Under the pieces are notes generated by a model. That model was not told where the DNA came from, did not search any database, and worked only from the letters and a program-made list of their open reading frames with translations. DNA of 64,000 nt, from NCBI GenBank assembly GCA_002025645.1, contig CP018783.1:806001-870000 (forward strand), in the 5' to 3' direction. Source of the DNA: Curtobacterium pusillum. Lineage in GTDB: Bacteria; Actinomycetota; Actinomycetes; Actinomycetales; Microbacteriaceae. Positions 17,503 through 28,400 of the stretch are shown here, piece by piece (the first letter of the stretch is position 1; every line of letters starts with the position of its first letter). A program made the translations under genes and the position numbers.

Positions 17503-17540
17503 GCCCCCCGTCGATGCACAACCGTACATCGGCGAGGGGC
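17503..17540 (-). terminator. Terminator after rplS
   Basis: Inverted repeat GCCCCTCGCCGATGT...GCATCGACGGGGGGC on the minus strand, followed by TTTCCTTTG; lies 43 bp past the rplS stop and before lepB. Confidence 0.8.
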
Positions 17541-17582
17541 GAGCAGCGGCGTCCGGCTCGCGGACGCTCACTGTGAAGGCGA

Positions 17583-17939
17583 TCAGTTGTCGCGCTTCTC
17601 CTTGATCTTGCGGCGGGCCGCCTTGCCGCGGAGTTCGCGGAGGTAGTAGAGCTTCGCACGACGGACGTCACCCTTGGTGACGATCTCGATGTGGTCGATG
17701 ATCGGCGAGTGCACCGGGAACCAGCGCTCGACGCCGACCTGGAAGCTCACCTTGCGGACCTTGAAGGTCTCGCCGAGGCCGTGGCCCTGGCGGCCGATGA
17801 CGACGCCCTGGAACACCTGGACACGCGAGCGCGTGCCTTCGATGATGTTGACGTGCACCTTGATGGTGTCGCCGGGGCGGAAGTCCGGGACGTCGGTGCG
17901 CAGCGACGCTGCGTCGACGTGGTCGAGGAGCTGGCTCAT
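17583..17939 (-). CDS. rplS: 50S ribosomal protein L19
   Basis: 118 residues from ATG 17939. Typical L19 motifs: [57 protein letters not shown], and the basic C-terminus [19 protein letters not shown]. Located at the intersubunit bridge of the 50S subunit. Divergent from map with a 180-bp shared upstream region. Confidence 0.97.
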   Translation of the reverse strand: MSQLLDHVDAASLRTDVPDFRPGDTIKVHVNIIEGTRSRVQVFQGVVIGRQGHGLGETFKVRKVSFQVGVERWFPVHSPIIDHIEIVTKGDVRRAKLYYLRELRGKAARRKIKEKRDN

Positions 17940-18121
17940 GATTGGGTCACTCTCTGCGGACGCACACGGGTCGCCGCGGATCGAATTCGGTTGGAAGTTT
18001 GGTGTGCCCGGTGTCGGCGACTCCCCCGTGGCAGAGTCCAGCCAGGGCACGGCTACCCATCTTGCCACAGCAGCCCGGCCGCGCAAAACGCACGGGGACG
18101 AAAACACGCGAGGATGGACCC

Positions 18122-18913
18122 ATGATCGAACTCCGCACCCCCGCCGAACTCGACGGCCTCCGCGCCGCCGGCCGCTTCGTGGCCGACGTCCTCGACGAGC
18201 TGCTCGAGACGGTGGACGTCGGCGTGAACCTGCTCGACCTCGACCGGGTGGCCGCGCGGATGATCGCCGACCGGGGTGCCGTCAGCTGCTACGTCGACTA
18301 CCACCCGTCGTTCGGCAAGTCGCCGTTCGGCAAGAACCTCTGCACGTCGGTCAACGACGCAGCGTTGCACGGTCTGCCGCACGACCGCACGCTCGTCGAC
18401 GGCGACCTCGTGAGCCTCGACTTCGCCGCGAGCCTCGACGGCTGGGTCGCGGACTCCGCGGTCACGGTCCAGGTCGGCAGACCTCGGGAGGACGACCAGC
18501 GCCTCATCGAGACGGTCGAGCGCGGACTCGCCGCCGGCATCGCCCAGTTCCGGACCGGCAACAAGCTCGGCGACGTGTCGTACGCGATCGGTCGCGTCGC
18601 GAAGGACGCCGGCTACGACGTGAACCTGCAGTTCGGCGGACACGGCGTCGGACGGACCATGCACGGCGACCCGCACGTCCCGAACGACGGCCGGCCCGGT
18701 CGCGGCCTCAAGCTCCAGAAGGGGCTGGTCGTCGCGATCGAGCCGTGGCTCATGCAGGGCACCGCGGACCTCTACCAGGACGAGGACGGCTGGACGCTCA
18801 AGAGTGTCGACGGCTCGCGTGCGGCGCACGTCGAGCACACCGTCGCGGTGACGGAGGCCGGTCCCGAGGTCCTCACCCTGCGTCGCGCCCAGCGCGCCGA
18901 CCCGAGCGCCTGA
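18122..18913 (+). CDS. map: Methionine aminopeptidase
   Basis: Removes N-terminal Met from nascent proteins. 263 residues from ATG 18122 with GAGGA upstream. Metal ligands of the pita-bread fold are visible: [18 protein letters not shown] (two Asp), [13 protein letters not shown] (His), VVAIEPWL (Glu) and [10 protein letters not shown] (Glu). The [20 protein letters not shown] stretch matches the type I substrate-binding His region. No N-terminal SH3-binding extension. Convergent with trmD. Confidence 0.96.
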   Translation: MIELRTPAELDGLRAAGRFVADVLDELLETVDVGVNLLDLDRVAARMIADRGAVSCYVDYHPSFGKSPFGKNLCTSVNDAALHGLPHDRTLVDGDLVSLDFAASLDGWVADSAVTVQVGRPREDDQRLIETVERGLAAGIAQFRTGNKLGDVSYAIGRVAKDAGYDVNLQFGGHGVGRTMHGDPHVPNDGRPGRGLKLQKGLVVAIEPWLMQGTADLYQDEDGWTLKSVDGSRAAHVEHTVAVTEAGPEVLTLRRAQRADPSA

Positions 18914-18959
18914 CGGACTGGAGGCACGGTGCGGGCCCGCCCCGCGCCTCCCGTCCGCA
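18912..18959. terminator. Palindromic hairpin, map/trmD convergent end
   Basis: Imperfect inverted repeat starting at the map stop codon, with arms containing GACGGACTGGAGGC and GCGCCTCCCGTCCGC. Member of the repeated hairpin family described in the findings; serves as bidirectional terminator candidate between map and trmD. Confidence 0.75.
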
Positions 18960-18987
18960 GAGCGGTCCGTCCCATTGCGCGTGATCT

Positions 18988-19090
18988 GGAAAGCGGAAAC
19001 GCGCGTAGGGAGTCGAAAGAATCGACCTCCTACGCGCGAAACAGCCTCCTACGCGCGGAACGACCCGCTGCGCGCTACGCGCGGAACGAC
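18988..19090. repeat. TACGCGCG repeat tract
   Basis: Several direct and inverted copies of CTCCTACGCGCG / CGCGCGTAGG and of TACGCGCGGAACGACCCGC (twice, with a 27-bp-type spacing) between the map and trmD stops. The first pair forms a hairpin around TCGAAAGAATCGA. Related sequence recurs at 30216-30270. Confidence 0.65.
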
Positions 19091-19093
19091 CCG

Positions 19094-19783
19094 CTACGCG
19101 TCCGGCAGCAGGTCCGGCCGGACGCGCCGCGTCCGCTCCACCTGCTGCTCGTGCCGCCACGCGGCGACACGGCCGTGGTGCCCGCTGAGCAGGACCTCCG
19201 GCACGTCGATGTCCCGCCAGGACGCGGGCTTCGTGTACGAGGGGTACTCGAGCAGGCCGTCCTCGTGGGACTCCTCGACGAGTGACTCCGGGTTGCCGAC
19301 GACGCCGGGCACGAGACGTCCGACAGCTTCGATGACGGCCATCGCCGCGACCTCGCCACCGTTCAGCACGTAGTCCCCGAGCGACAGTTCGACGACCGAG
19401 CAGCGCGACGCCGCCCACTCGAACACACGGGCGTCGATGCCCTCGTAGCGCCCGCAGGCGAACACGAGGTGGGGTTCGACGGCCAGCGACCGTGCGAGGG
19501 ACTGCTTGAACGGGGTGCCGGCCGGGGTCGGGACGACGAGCGTCGACGACCCGTCGGGCCGCAGGATCGACTCGAGCGCCTGCGCCCACGGCTCGGGCTT
19601 CATGACCATGCCCGCTCCCCCGCCGTACGGGGTGTCGTCGACGGTCCGGTGCCGGTCGGTCGTCCAGGAGCGGAGGTCGTGCACGTGCACGTCGAGCAGC
19701 CCGTCGGTGCGGGCCCTGCCGAGCAGGGACACGTCGAGCACGGAGAAGAACTCCGGGAAGATCGTGACGATGTCGATGCGCAC
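19094..19783 (-). CDS. trmD: tRNA (guanine-37-N1) methyltransferase
   Basis: Methylates G37 of tRNAs reading CNN codons, preventing frameshifts. 229 residues from GTG 19783. SPOUT signatures: [63 protein letters not shown] (trefoil knot) and [13 protein letters not shown]. Last gene of the rpsP-KH-rimM-trmD operon, 5 bp after rimM. Confidence 0.97.
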   Translation of the reverse strand: MRIDIVTIFPEFFSVLDVSLLGRARTDGLLDVHVHDLRSWTTDRHRTVDDTPYGGGAGMVMKPEPWAQALESILRPDGSSTLVVPTPAGTPFKQSLARSLAVEPHLVFACGRYEGIDARVFEWAASRCSVVELSLGDYVLNGGEVAAMAVIEAVGRLVPGVVGNPESLVEESHEDGLLEYPSYTKPASWRDIDVPEVLLSGHHGRVAAWRHEQQVERTRRVRPDLLPDA

Positions 19784-19788
19784 GCGCG

Positions 19789-20397
19789 CTAGTCCGTCAC
19801 GGTCTCGGGACGCGACGTGTCCTCCGGGTCCTCGAAGAGGCCGGTCGGCGGCGTCACGGTGACGGTGCCCGACGCGATGTCGACCGCCGGGACGATCGCC
19901 GAGACGAACGGCACGAGGACCTCGCCGCGGTCCGGGGTGTCGATGGCGAGCAGGTCCTGTGCCGGCAGGTGGTCGACCCGTGCGACGGTGCCGACCTCGA
20001 CACCGTCGCGGAGGACCTTCAGGCCGACCAGCTGGTGGTCGTACCAGGCGTCGTCCTCGCCGGTCTCGGCGTCGGCGTCCTGTTCGACCCAGAGGATCGC
20101 ACGGGCGAGGGTCTCAGCGGCCGTGCGGTCCCCGATGCCCTCGAAGAAGGCGACCGGGTGGCCGTTGTACCAGCGCAGCTCGTCGAGTGCGAGGGTCTTG
20201 CCGGCCCACGGCGAGTCCTCGGGGACCTGGAGCGTGAAGACCGCTCCGCGCGTGAACCGACGGTCCGGGTCGTCGGTGTAGAGCTCGAGCTTGATGCCGC
20301 CCTTGAGCCCGTGCGCCTTCGTGATTCGACCCACCCGGAGCTGGGTCGTCTCCCTAGGAATCGGTGTCGACCACGTCGACACGCACCCGCTTGCCAT
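19789..20397 (-). CDS. rimM: 16S rRNA processing protein RimM
   Basis: Assists maturation of the 30S head domain. N-terminal domain [24 protein letters not shown], then [20 protein letters not shown], and a PRC-barrel C-terminal half ([36 protein letters not shown]). The start is uncertain: ATG 20397 and GTG 20382 both lie inside the KH gene, and GTG 20334 sits just past its stop, in VGRI; none has a clear ribosome-binding site. Translational coupling to the KH gene is likely in each case. Confidence 0.92.
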   Translation of the reverse strand: MASGCVSTWSTPIPRETTQLRVGRITKAHGLKGGIKLELYTDDPDRRFTRGAVFTLQVPEDSPWAGKTLALDELRWYNGHPVAFFEGIGDRTAAETLARAILWVEQDADAETGEDDAWYDHQLVGLKVLRDGVEVGTVARVDHLPAQDLLAIDTPDRGEVLVPFVSAIVPAVDIASGTVTVTPPTGLFEDPEDTSRPETVTD

Positions 20398-20590
20398 CGG
20401 CCAGAGCCGTGACGAGGGTGCGCAGCGCCTTTGCGGTCCGTCCGGCGCGACCGATCACGCGGCCGAGGTCCTCGGGGTGCACGCGCACCTCGAGGACCTC
20501 GCCCCGCGCGGAGGTGGAACTGGCGACGCGCACGTCGTCAGGGTGATCGACGATCCCCTTGACGAGGTGCGTCAGCGCGGATTCGAGCAA
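20354..20590 (-). CDS. KH-domain RNA-binding protein
   Basis: 78 residues from TTG 20590, directly after rpsP. The sequence LLESALTHLVKGIVDHPDDVRV and VHPEDLGRVIGRAGRTAKALRTLV (containing the KH GxxG loop GRAG) is the YlqC/KhpA family, which binds RNA together with KhpB. Short but intact; its length and position between rpsP and rimM are those of the family in actinobacteria. Confidence 0.93.
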   Translation of the reverse strand: MLESALTHLVKGIVDHPDDVRVASSTSARGEVLEVRVHPEDLGRVIGRAGRTAKALRTLVTALADGKRVRVDVVDTDS

Positions 20591-20594
20591 GGAA

Positions 20595-21008
20595 TTACGC
20601 CTCGGTCGTCTCTGCGGTCTCGTCGGCCGTCTCCGGAGCAGCGGCCGGGGCCTTCTTCTCCGACTTCGGCTTGAGGACGGCCTTCTTGGAAGCGTCGACC
20701 GTGAACGGCTGCTTCGGCTCGGCGACCTTGACCTTGGACTCGGTGTCCTTCTCGCCCTTGAACTTGGCCCAGTCACCGGTGAGCTTCAGCAGCGCGGCGA
20801 CCTGCTCGGTCGGCTGCGCGCCGACGCCGAGCCAGTAGAGCGCACGCTCGGACTCGATCTTGATGACCGAGGGCTCCTCGGTCGGGTGGTACTGACCGAT
20901 CTCCTCGATCACACGACCGTCGCGCTTGGTGCGCGAGTCGGCGACGACGATGCGGTAGTACGGCGCACGGATCTTGCCGAGGCGCTTGAGACGGATCTTG
21001 ACAGCCAC
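20595..21008 (-). CDS. rpsP: 30S ribosomal protein S16
   Basis: 137 residues from GTG 21008, with CAGGAGT 6 bases upstream. The S16 core is intact: [55 protein letters not shown] Lys/Ala/Glu-rich C-terminal tail of about 45 residues is typical of actinobacterial S16. First gene of rpsP-KH-rimM-trmD. The 164 bp to the flavoenzyme gene show no other gene. Confidence 0.97.
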   Translation of the reverse strand: MAVKIRLKRLGKIRAPYYRIVVADSRTKRDGRVIEEIGQYHPTEEPSVIKIESERALYWLGVGAQPTEQVAALLKLTGDWAKFKGEKDTESKVKVAEPKQPFTVDASKKAVLKPKSEKKAPAAAPETADETAETTEA

Positions 21009-21172
21009 AATTACTCCTGTTGCGTGTTGTTGTGGTTGAACCGGAACCGCGGGCGTGGGGGCACACACGGTGGAAGCTCGGAATGAGTCGCGCACAGCTG
21101 GATAGAGGGTCGAGCAGGCGCGATTCGACCGTTCATTCTTACAGATTCCCGGCCGGGATGCGAGTCGACGCG

Positions 21173-23329
21173 CTAGGGGGCGAGTCGTCGGACCGCTTCG
21201 AGCGCCTCGGACGTCGCGCGGACCGCGTCCACGCTCCGTGCGTCGCGCGCGCCGCCGACGACGGCGAAGGGCACACCGGCGTCCTGGAGGCCCGTGACGA
21301 GTCCGTCGGTCGGCCTTCCGTCCGCCTCGTCACCGGTCGACGGCGTCGGGCCGTCACCGACGGAGAGCGCGCGTTCCTGCCCCGCGCAGACGACGACGTT
21401 GTCCGCGGGGACGGCTCGTTCCTCGCCGTCCTGGTCCCGGATCCAGAGGACGCCCGGTTCGATGCGGAGGTACTCCTGCACGCCGCCGACCATGTGCACG
21501 CCGGCGTCCCGGAGTCGCCCGATCGCGACCCACCGCGAGGTGATCCCGACGCCCTGCCCGAACTTGCCGGAACGGCGCAGCACGGTGACGTCCGGACCCG
21601 GTCGGAGCGTGCGGGTCGCCGCGGGGAGGCGCTGCGGCACGTCCCCGACGACGGCCTCGGACACGTCGAGGTCCCAGCGGGCGGCGAACTCGGTGGCCCG
21701 GTGGGCCTCGTCGGGCGACTCGACGAGGAAGGCCGCGGTGTCGACACCGATGCCACCGCCGCCGATGATCGCGACGGTGCCGGCGGGGACGCCTTCGCGC
21801 AGTGCCCGCTCGTAGGACCGGACGTGGGGCAGCGAGGCACCCGGGATGTCGACGGTGCGCGGGACGACCCCGGGTGCGAGCACCACGGCGTCGCTGCTGG
21901 TCAGGTCACCGGCGGTCGCCGGACGGCCGAGGTGGATCGTCGCACCGCGCTGGTCGAGCTCGGCGCGGGCGGACCGCACGGTGGCGGCGTAGTCCTCCTT
22001 GCCGGGCACGAGCGCGGCGAGGCCGAACTGGCCGCCGAGCTCGTCGGAGGCCTCCCACAGCGTCACGCTGTGCCCGCGCCGTGCGGCGTCGACGGCGGCC
22101 GCGAGTCCCGCGGGACCGCCACCGACGACGTCGACCCGCTTCGGCGACGCCGTGGGGCGTGCCGGGAAGGCGACCTCGCGGGCGGCACGAGGGTTGACGA
22201 GGCACGACACCGGCTGGCCGATGATCGACCGGTCGAGGCAGGCCTGGTTGCAGCCGATGCAGGTGTTGACGAGGTCGAACGCGCCGGCGAGCGACCGGTT
22301 CACGATCGCGGGGTCGGCGAGGAACGGACGGGCGAGGGCGACGGCGTCGATGGTCCCGTCGGCGAGGACGGTCTCGCCGTCGCGCAGGTCGGTCATCCGG
22401 TTCGACGCGATGACCCGGACGTCCGGGTACGCCGAGTCGCGGACGACACCGGCGATGCGCGCCGCGTACTCGAGCCAGGCCCCGTGCGGCACGGCGGCCT
22501 GCACGGTCGGCGTCCGGGACTCGTGCCAGCCGATCCCGACCGAGATCCCGTCGACACCGAGCGGCAGCAGGTCGTGGACGAGGGCGTCGACGTCCGCGTC
22601 GGTCGACGACCCGGGCATCAGGTCGGCCCCGGACAACCGGATCGTCACGGCGAGCTCGGGCACCGCGGCACGGACGGCGCGCACGACCTCCACGGTGAAC
22701 CGGCGTCGACGCTCCGGGTCACCGCCCCACTCGTCGTCGCGCAGGTTCGTCAGCGGCGACTGGAACTGGTTGATGAGGTAGCCCTCTGAGGCCATGATCT
22801 CGACGCCGTCGAAGCCGATGTCGCGCGCGCTCCGGGCCGCGGCGGCGAAGTCCTCGATGGTGCGCTCGATGTCCGCAGCGGTCATCTCCGCGGGCACGAC
22901 GCCTCGCGCGGCCGCCCACGGCAAGGCCGACGGCGCCAGGACCCGCTGGGGCTCACCGTGCCGGTCGACCATGCCGGACGCGAGCGCGTACCGGCCGGCG
23001 TGGAAGAGCTGCGCGAGGATCGTCGACCCCTCGTCGTGCACCGCCCGCACCGCTGCACGGAACCGCTCGTCCGCTCCCCCGACGCCGAACACCGCGAAGT
23101 CCGGGCCACCACGGGCCTCGTCGTTGACCGCGATGCCGCCGGTGATGATGCACGCGGCACCACCAGCGGCCCGCTCACGGTAGAACGCCGCCATGCCCGC
23201 CCCGCCGTCGTCGTGCACCTCGAGCCCGGTGTGCATCGACCCCATGACCACCCGGTTCGACAGGTGCAGCGGGCCGAGCGTCCACGGCGAGGAGACGACG
23301 GCGAGGTCGGGCATGGCGACGGTGCTCAT
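21173..23329 (-). CDS. 2,4-dienoyl-CoA reductase-like Fe-S flavoenzyme (AnsM/PlmM-like)
   Basis: 718 residues with the full FadH architecture. An N-terminal OYE-type FMN barrel (1-345) has [32 protein letters not shown] (Tyr 184) and GWHESRTPT (His 269). The 4Fe-4S Cys set is C357, C360, C364, C376 ([12 protein letters not shown]...SCLVNP). Two Rossmann parts follow ([12 protein letters not shown] near 401; [10 protein letters not shown] near 545). FadH reduces dienoyl-CoA with NADPH. As the last gene of the operon, 4 bp after the SDR, it is proposed to reduce a cyclohexadienylcarbonyl-CoA intermediate of CHC-CoA synthesis. Fatty-acid degradation is the alternative, but no beta-oxidation genes are near. 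Confidence 0.85.
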   Translation of the reverse strand: MSTVAMPDLAVVSSPWTLGPLHLSNRVVMGSMHTGLEVHDDGGAGMAAFYRERAAGGAACIITGGIAVNDEARGGPDFAVFGVGGADERFRAAVRAVHDEGSTILAQLFHAGRYALASGMVDRHGEPQRVLAPSALPWAAARGVVPAEMTAADIERTIEDFAAAARSARDIGFDGVEIMASEGYLINQFQSPLTNLRDDEWGGDPERRRRFTVEVVRAVRAAVPELAVTIRLSGADLMPGSSTDADVDALVHDLLPLGVDGISVGIGWHESRTPTVQAAVPHGAWLEYAARIAGVVRDSAYPDVRVIASNRMTDLRDGETVLADGTIDAVALARPFLADPAIVNRSLAGAFDLVNTCIGCNQACLDRSIIGQPVSCLVNPRAAREVAFPARPTASPKRVDVVGGGPAGLAAAVDAARRGHSVTLWEASDELGGQFGLAALVPGKEDYAATVRSARAELDQRGATIHLGRPATAGDLTSSDAVVLAPGVVPRTVDIPGASLPHVRSYERALREGVPAGTVAIIGGGGIGVDTAAFLVESPDEAHRATEFAARWDLDVSEAVVGDVPQRLPAATRTLRPGPDVTVLRRSGKFGQGVGITSRWVAIGRLRDAGVHMVGGVQEYLRIEPGVLWIRDQDGEERAVPADNVVVCAGQERALSVGDGPTPSTGDEADGRPTDGLVTGLQDAGVPFAVVGGARDARSVDAVRATSEALEAVRRLAP

Positions 23330-23333
23330 GCGC

Positions 23334-24182
23334 CTACTCTGCCGTGTCGGACGCCGCGTCGGCTGCAGGCGGCAGGACCGCGTCGCGCAGCGGCGACGTC
23401 GTGTCCGCCCAGAACGGCGGCGCGATCACGGTCAGGCCGCCGTCCACCGACAGCACCTGCCCGGTGATGTACCCGGCCTTGTCGGAGAGCAGGAAGTCGA
23501 CCGCGTCGGCCATGTCGTCCGCGGTGCCGGGACGCTGCAGCGGGAGCTTCTCGAACACGGACTCGATGGGCGCCTGGCCGGGGACCTTCGTGTAGAAGTA
23601 CTCGAGCGAGTCGGTGTCGATGAGCCCGCCGTTGACCGCGTTCACGGTGATCTGACGCGGACCGAACTCCACGGCCATGTACTTCATGTAGGACTCGCTC
23701 ATGGCCTTCGCGGCACCGAGCGCGGCGTACGTCGGGAACGCGCGGAGCGACCCGTACGAGGTGACCACCACGATGCGGCCGCCCTTGTCCATGAGCTGCG
23801 CGGCACGCTGCGCGCCGAGCACGAACGAGCGGGCGTTCGTGGCGTAGCTGCGGTCGAGGTGGTGCAGCTTGAGGTCCGCGACGGGCTTGAAGGCGCTGGC
23901 GGCCGCGTTCGCGACGAAGTAGTCGAGACGACCGTAGGTGTCGCGCACCAGGTCGAACAGCGCGTCGATCGACTCCGGCTGCTCGATGTCGACCTGTGCC
24001 GTGATCCCGTCGCCGCCGGCGGCCTTGACGTCGGCGAGCGACTCCTCGGCCAGGTCGGCGTTGCCCTTGTACGTCACGACGACGGTGACGCCGCGCTGGC
24101 CGAGCTTCTGCGCGAGCAGGCGGCCGATGCCGCGCGAGGCGCCCGTGATGAGTGCGATGGGTGCGGTGGTGGAGTCGGTCAC
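23334..24182 (-). CDS. chcA: Enoyl-reductase-type SDR (ChcA-like 1-cyclohexenylcarbonyl-CoA reductase)
   Basis: 282 residues from GTG 24182, with AAAGGACT upstream. Cofactor motif LITGASRGIG (11-20), NAA at 92-94, and an active site of Tyr 152 and Lys 159 spaced Y-x6-K, the spacing of enoyl-ACP reductases (FabI/FabL) rather than the Y-x3-K of ordinary SDRs. The C-terminus SVDGGL is normal. ChcA of Streptomyces collinus is an SDR that reduces the alpha-beta double bond of 1-cyclohexenylcarbonyl-CoA, and the neighbours here match that pathway. A general FabL-type enoyl reductase is the alternative. Coupled to the flavoenzyme gene (4-bp gap). Confidence 0.8.
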   Translation of the reverse strand: MTDSTTAPIALITGASRGIGRLLAQKLGQRGVTVVVTYKGNADLAEESLADVKAAGGDGITAQVDIEQPESIDALFDLVRDTYGRLDYFVANAAASAFKPVADLKLHHLDRSYATNARSFVLGAQRAAQLMDKGGRIVVVTSYGSLRAFPTYAALGAAKAMSESYMKYMAVEFGPRQITVNAVNGGLIDTDSLEYFYTKVPGQAPIESVFEKLPLQRPGTADDMADAVDFLLSDKAGYITGQVLSVDGGLTVIAPPFWADTTSPLRDAVLPPAADAASDTAE

Positions 24183-24208
24183 TTCAGTCCTTTGCGTGCG
24201 TGCGTGGA

Positions 24209-24254
24209 GACGGACTGGAGGCGCGGGGCGGGCCCGCACCGCGCCTCCAGTCCG
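24209..24254. terminator. Palindromic hairpin inside the CHC-type operon
   Basis: Imperfect inverted repeat with 16-bp perfect outer arms (CGGACTGGAGGCGCGG) between the acyl-CoA dehydrogenase stop and the SDR start. Belongs to the repeated hairpin family; could attenuate transcription of the two distal genes. Confidence 0.75.
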
Positions 24255-24269
24255 CTGGTGGGTTGCGGT

Positions 24270-25439
24270 CTAGAACCCGGCCTGGCCGGTCACGACGGCA
24301 CGGCCGACGACCAGCTTCTGGATCTCGTTGGTGCCCTCCTCGAAGCGCTGCGCGCGCGCGTCGCGGTAGACGCGCTCGATCGCGTTGCGCTTCCAGTAGC
24401 CCTGGCCGCCGTGCACCTGCAGGGCCTTGTCGGTGACGCGGGCGAGCATGTCGACGGCGACCATCTTCGAGGCGCTGGACAGCGTCCCGGCGTCCGGGCG
24501 GTCCTCTTCGTAGGCGCGGGCGGCCTCGAGCACGAGCGCACGGGCCGCGGCGATGTCGGCGTAGTTCTCGGCCAGGTAGAACTGGATCGCCTGTCGGCTG
24601 GCGAGCTTCTTGCCGAACGTCTCGCGCTTGTTCGCGTACTCGACCGCGAGCTCGTTCGCACGCTCGGCCAGGCCGACGGCGCTCATCGCGACGGACACGC
24701 GGCTCGGCAGGAGGAAGCCGCCGAGTGCGACCTCGAGGCCCTGGCCCTCGGCACCGAGCAGCGCGCTCGCGGGGACCGGGACGTCGGTGAAGCGGAGGAT
24801 CGCGTGGTCGGTGCCGCGGATGCCCATGGTGTCGGAGTCGTCGATCACCTCGACGCCGGGCAGCCCGGAGTTCGGCATGAGGAACGCGACCGTGCCGTCC
24901 TGGCCGGTGGTGCCCTCGAGGCGCGCGGCGATGAGCCAGTAGTCGGCCTTCACGCCGAACGTGATGAGGTGCTTCTCGCCGTTCATCACGTACGTGTCGC
25001 CCTCGCGACGGACGGTGGTCCGGATGTCCGCGCCGGTGCCAGCCGTGGCCTCGGTCAGCGTGAACGCCACGAGCTTGTCACCCGCGACGCTCGGCTTGAC
25101 GACCTGCTCGATCTGCTCCGGCGTCGCGTACGGCTCCATCGCGCGCCACGTGCCGTTGATGACGTGCACGAGCATGCGGATCGAGGCGTGCGAGCGGGAG
25201 ACGATCTCCATGATCTCGAGGTACCGCGAGAACGGGATGCCCCGCCCGCCGAGCTCCGCGGGTGCGGCGAGGCTGAGCCAGCCCTTGTCCTTGAGCTCCT
25301 GGAAGAGCTCGGGTGACACCTGCCCGGTGCGCTCGATCTCCTCGGCCCACTCCTCGCCCCGGCCGCGGACCCACTCGGTCACCTCGGCCTTGAGCTCCTG
25401 GAAGGCGGCTTCGGTCTGGGGCTCCATGACCATCGTCAT
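24270..25439 (-). CDS. Acyl-CoA dehydrogenase (AnsL/PlmL-like)
   Basis: 389 residues, the usual length of a soluble FAD acyl-CoA dehydrogenase. N-terminal helical domain (1-125), FTLTEATAGTGADIRTT (flavin site), MNGEKHLITFG, AFLMPNSGLPGVEV, and C-terminal QVHGGQGYWKRNAIERVYRDA with RFEEGTNEIQKL. The motif supplying the catalytic Glu region is present. It starts 3 bp after the ligase stop, so it is coupled to the fusion gene. In the proposed pathway it would introduce or isomerise a ring double bond on the CoA ester; an ordinary short-chain substrate cannot be excluded from sequence alone. Confidence 0.88.
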   Translation of the reverse strand: MTMVMEPQTEAAFQELKAEVTEWVRGRGEEWAEEIERTGQVSPELFQELKDKGWLSLAAPAELGGRGIPFSRYLEIMEIVSRSHASIRMLVHVINGTWRAMEPYATPEQIEQVVKPSVAGDKLVAFTLTEATAGTGADIRTTVRREGDTYVMNGEKHLITFGVKADYWLIAARLEGTTGQDGTVAFLMPNSGLPGVEVIDDSDTMGIRGTDHAILRFTDVPVPASALLGAEGQGLEVALGGFLLPSRVSVAMSAVGLAERANELAVEYANKRETFGKKLASRQAIQFYLAENYADIAAARALVLEAARAYEEDRPDAGTLSSASKMVAVDMLARVTDKALQVHGGQGYWKRNAIERVYRDARAQRFEEGTNEIQKLVVGRAVVTGQAGF

Positions 25440-25442
25440 CGT

Positions 25443-28400
25443 TCAGTTCTCCTTCGTCGCGACGAGCGCGGCTGCCTGCTCGCGCAGGACGTTCTTCTGG
25501 ACCTTGCCGACCGCGTTGCGCGGCAGTTCGGCGATGTGTTCGAGCCGCTCCGGCCAGTAGTACTTGCTCACGCCGGCCTTGTCGAGCGCGCGCTGCATCC
25601 CGGCGAAGTCGAGCTGCTCCGCGCCGGCCGCCGGGACGACGAACGCGCAGGCACGCTCGCCGAGGCGGGCGTCCGGCATCGCGACGATCGCGACGTCGGT
25701 GACGAGCGGGTGCTGGTACAGCAGGTTCTCGATCTCGACGACCGGGATCTTCTCACCACCGCGGTTGATGACGTCCTTGACGCGACCGGTGATGGACAGG
25801 AAGCCCTTGGCGTCGACCTTCGCGAGGTCGCCGGTCTTGTACCAGCCGTCCTCGGTGAAGACGTCGTCCGTGAGGTCCTGCCGGTCGAGGTACCCGTCGA
25901 ACATCGTCGGCGAGTGCAGCTCGAAGTTGCCCTCGGTGTCCGCCGGCAGCTCGTGCCCCTCGTCGTCGACGATGCGGATCCGGATGCCGGGCAGCGCGCG
26001 ACCGTCGTGGCCGTAGGCGTCCGCCGGGTCGTCGGTCGGGCTGGAGAGCGCCCCGAGGCAGGTCTCGCTCGTCCCGAACGCGCCGAGGATCGCGGTGCCG
26101 AGCACCGTCGCGGCACGCTGGGCCAGTGCACGGGGCACCGCGGCGCCGGTCGGTACGAAGATCCGGAGCGACTCGGGCTGTCCGGCCCCGGCCTCGACGA
26201 GGTCGACGAGGTCGGTCAGGAACGGCGTCGCGCACTGCACGAACGTGGCCCCCGCGGCGCCGAACGCCTGCTCGAGGGCGACGGTGCCGTCCCAGACGGG
26301 CTGGATGACCTGGGGCGCACCGAGGCGGAAGGCCAGGAGCATGCCGTACAGGAAGCCGGTCTGGTGGGCGAGCGGCGACGGGATGTAGATCCGGTCCTCG
26401 CTCGTCAGGCCGGACTGCGCGACGTGCATCGCGGTCGCCAGGCCGAGCGTGCGGTGCGGGTGCTGCACGCCCTTCGGCTCGCCGGTCGTACCGGAGGTGA
26501 AGAGCAGCTGGCAGACGTCGTCCGGGCCGGGCGCGTGGGAGAGGATCTGGTCGACGTCCACCTGCACGGAGTCGAGCGCGGTGTCGAAGTAGCGCCAGTT
26601 CCACTCGCTCGCGGCGACGCGGTCGGCGGCGTCGGCGGGCAACGGCGGCTGGTTCGTCGGGCTGTCCGCCTGTCCGCGGGCCTCGGAGCGGAGCACGACC
26701 ACGTGCTCGACCGACAGCCGACGCTTCTGCGCCTTCGCCTCGTCGATGACGTCGAGCAGCTCGAGGGCCGGACGGCGCTTGCGGAACAGGTTCGGCAGGA
26801 ACACGACCCGGGCACGGGAACGCGCGAGGGTCATGGTCGTCTCGCGGGGTCCGAACACCGGCATGATCGGCGTCGCGACGGCACCGATCTGGATCGCGCC
26901 GAGGGTGATCGACACGAACTCGCGCCAGTTCGGCAGCTGCATCGCGACGGACTCCCCGGTGCGCACGCCGAGTTCGAGGAGCAGCGCGGAGACCTTGTCG
27001 GCCTCGTCCTGCAGTTCCTTCCACGTGGTGTTGACCGGCTCCGGGCCGCCGACCTCGATGACCGCCAGGCCGTCGGGGTCGGTCTGCGACAGGGCGCGGA
27101 CCTTCTCGCTCAGGACGAGCGGGTCGGCGTCCACGCCGGTCAGTTCGGGCATCGTGTTCGTCGCTTCCTGGTCCCCACCGAGGTCGGTGCGCTGCGGCGT
27201 CAGCTCTGCACGCTCGGCGGCGGCCTCGGCCGCGTCGATCCGGTCGTCCCGGGCCACCTGGGCGGCGAGGCCGTCGCCGACCTCCATGTCGAGGCCCACC
27301 GAGTTCATCGCCTCGAGGAAGGTCGGGTACGAGATCCGGTACGCGCGCGGGTAGGTCAGTGCGGAGACGCCCTCGGCCTTCGACGCGGCGACGGCGAGGG
27401 ACATCAGCACGCGGTGGTCGTTGAACGACGACATCGGGGAGCCGTGCAGCTCGCCCGGGCCGACGCCCGTCACGCGCAGTTCGTCGGCACCCTGCTCGGC
27501 CCGGCCGCCCATCCGGTTCAGCTGGAGCATCGCCGCGACGCGGTCGGACTCCTTCAGCCGGATGTGCGCCACGTTCCAGAGCCGGGTCGTGCCCTCGGCG
27601 AAGGTCGCCATCGTGGACAGGATCGGCAGCAGGTCCGGGATGGGCTGGCAGTCGATGTCGAGGGGCTTCAGGGGCGAGCCGTCGTGCTCGATGCGCACGA
27701 AGCCGGTCTCCTCGTCGATCCGCATCGGGACGCCCATGGCCGTGGCGAGGTCGAGGAACTCGCTCTCCGGGTGGTCGGTCTCGGCGGTGGTGAAGGCCGT
27801 CATGCCGCGGAGCAGCAGGTTGGACTCGCGGATGCCCGCGGCCGCGATGCCGAACGCGGCCGAGCCGATGTCCGGCGGGATGACGTAGTCGTGCGGGGTG
27901 GCCTGCTGGTTGGCCGGGATCCGGTACTCGAGCCAGTCGTCGGACACCTCGACGGTGAGTCCGAACTGGCGCATCATGCGGACGGTCAGCTCGACGTAGG
28001 GCTGCTCGTTGAGCCGTCCGCCGGTGATGTGGACGCGGGTCTCCTGCTCGGCGAACGGCGCCACGAGGAGCAGTCCCGAGATCCACTGCGACAGGGTGCC
28101 CGCGATCGAGACGTCGCCGCCGCGCGGACGCTTCGGCTGGACGGTGACCGGCGGGCAGTCGTTCGTCGCCTCGAGCTCGACGCCCATCTGCTGGAGGGAA
28201 GTCAGCAGCGCCTTGATCGGGCGGCGCTGGAAGTACTTCATGCCCGAGAGCGTCATCGGCTTGTCCGCCAGGGACGCCAGCCCCGTCATGAAGTACAGGG
28301 TGGTGCCGGAGGAGCCCATGTTCAGGATGCCGTCGGCTCCGCGGGATCCGTGGTCGACGACGTCGGTCGCCTCGTAGCGCCCGCCGAGGCCGGTGACGTG

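Noticed and set aside
21173..25439. Ordinary beta-oxidation operon
   Set aside because: No thiolase, hydratase or 3-hydroxyacyl-CoA dehydrogenase; presence of the EPSP-like domain and FabL-type SDR fits CHC-CoA synthesis better.
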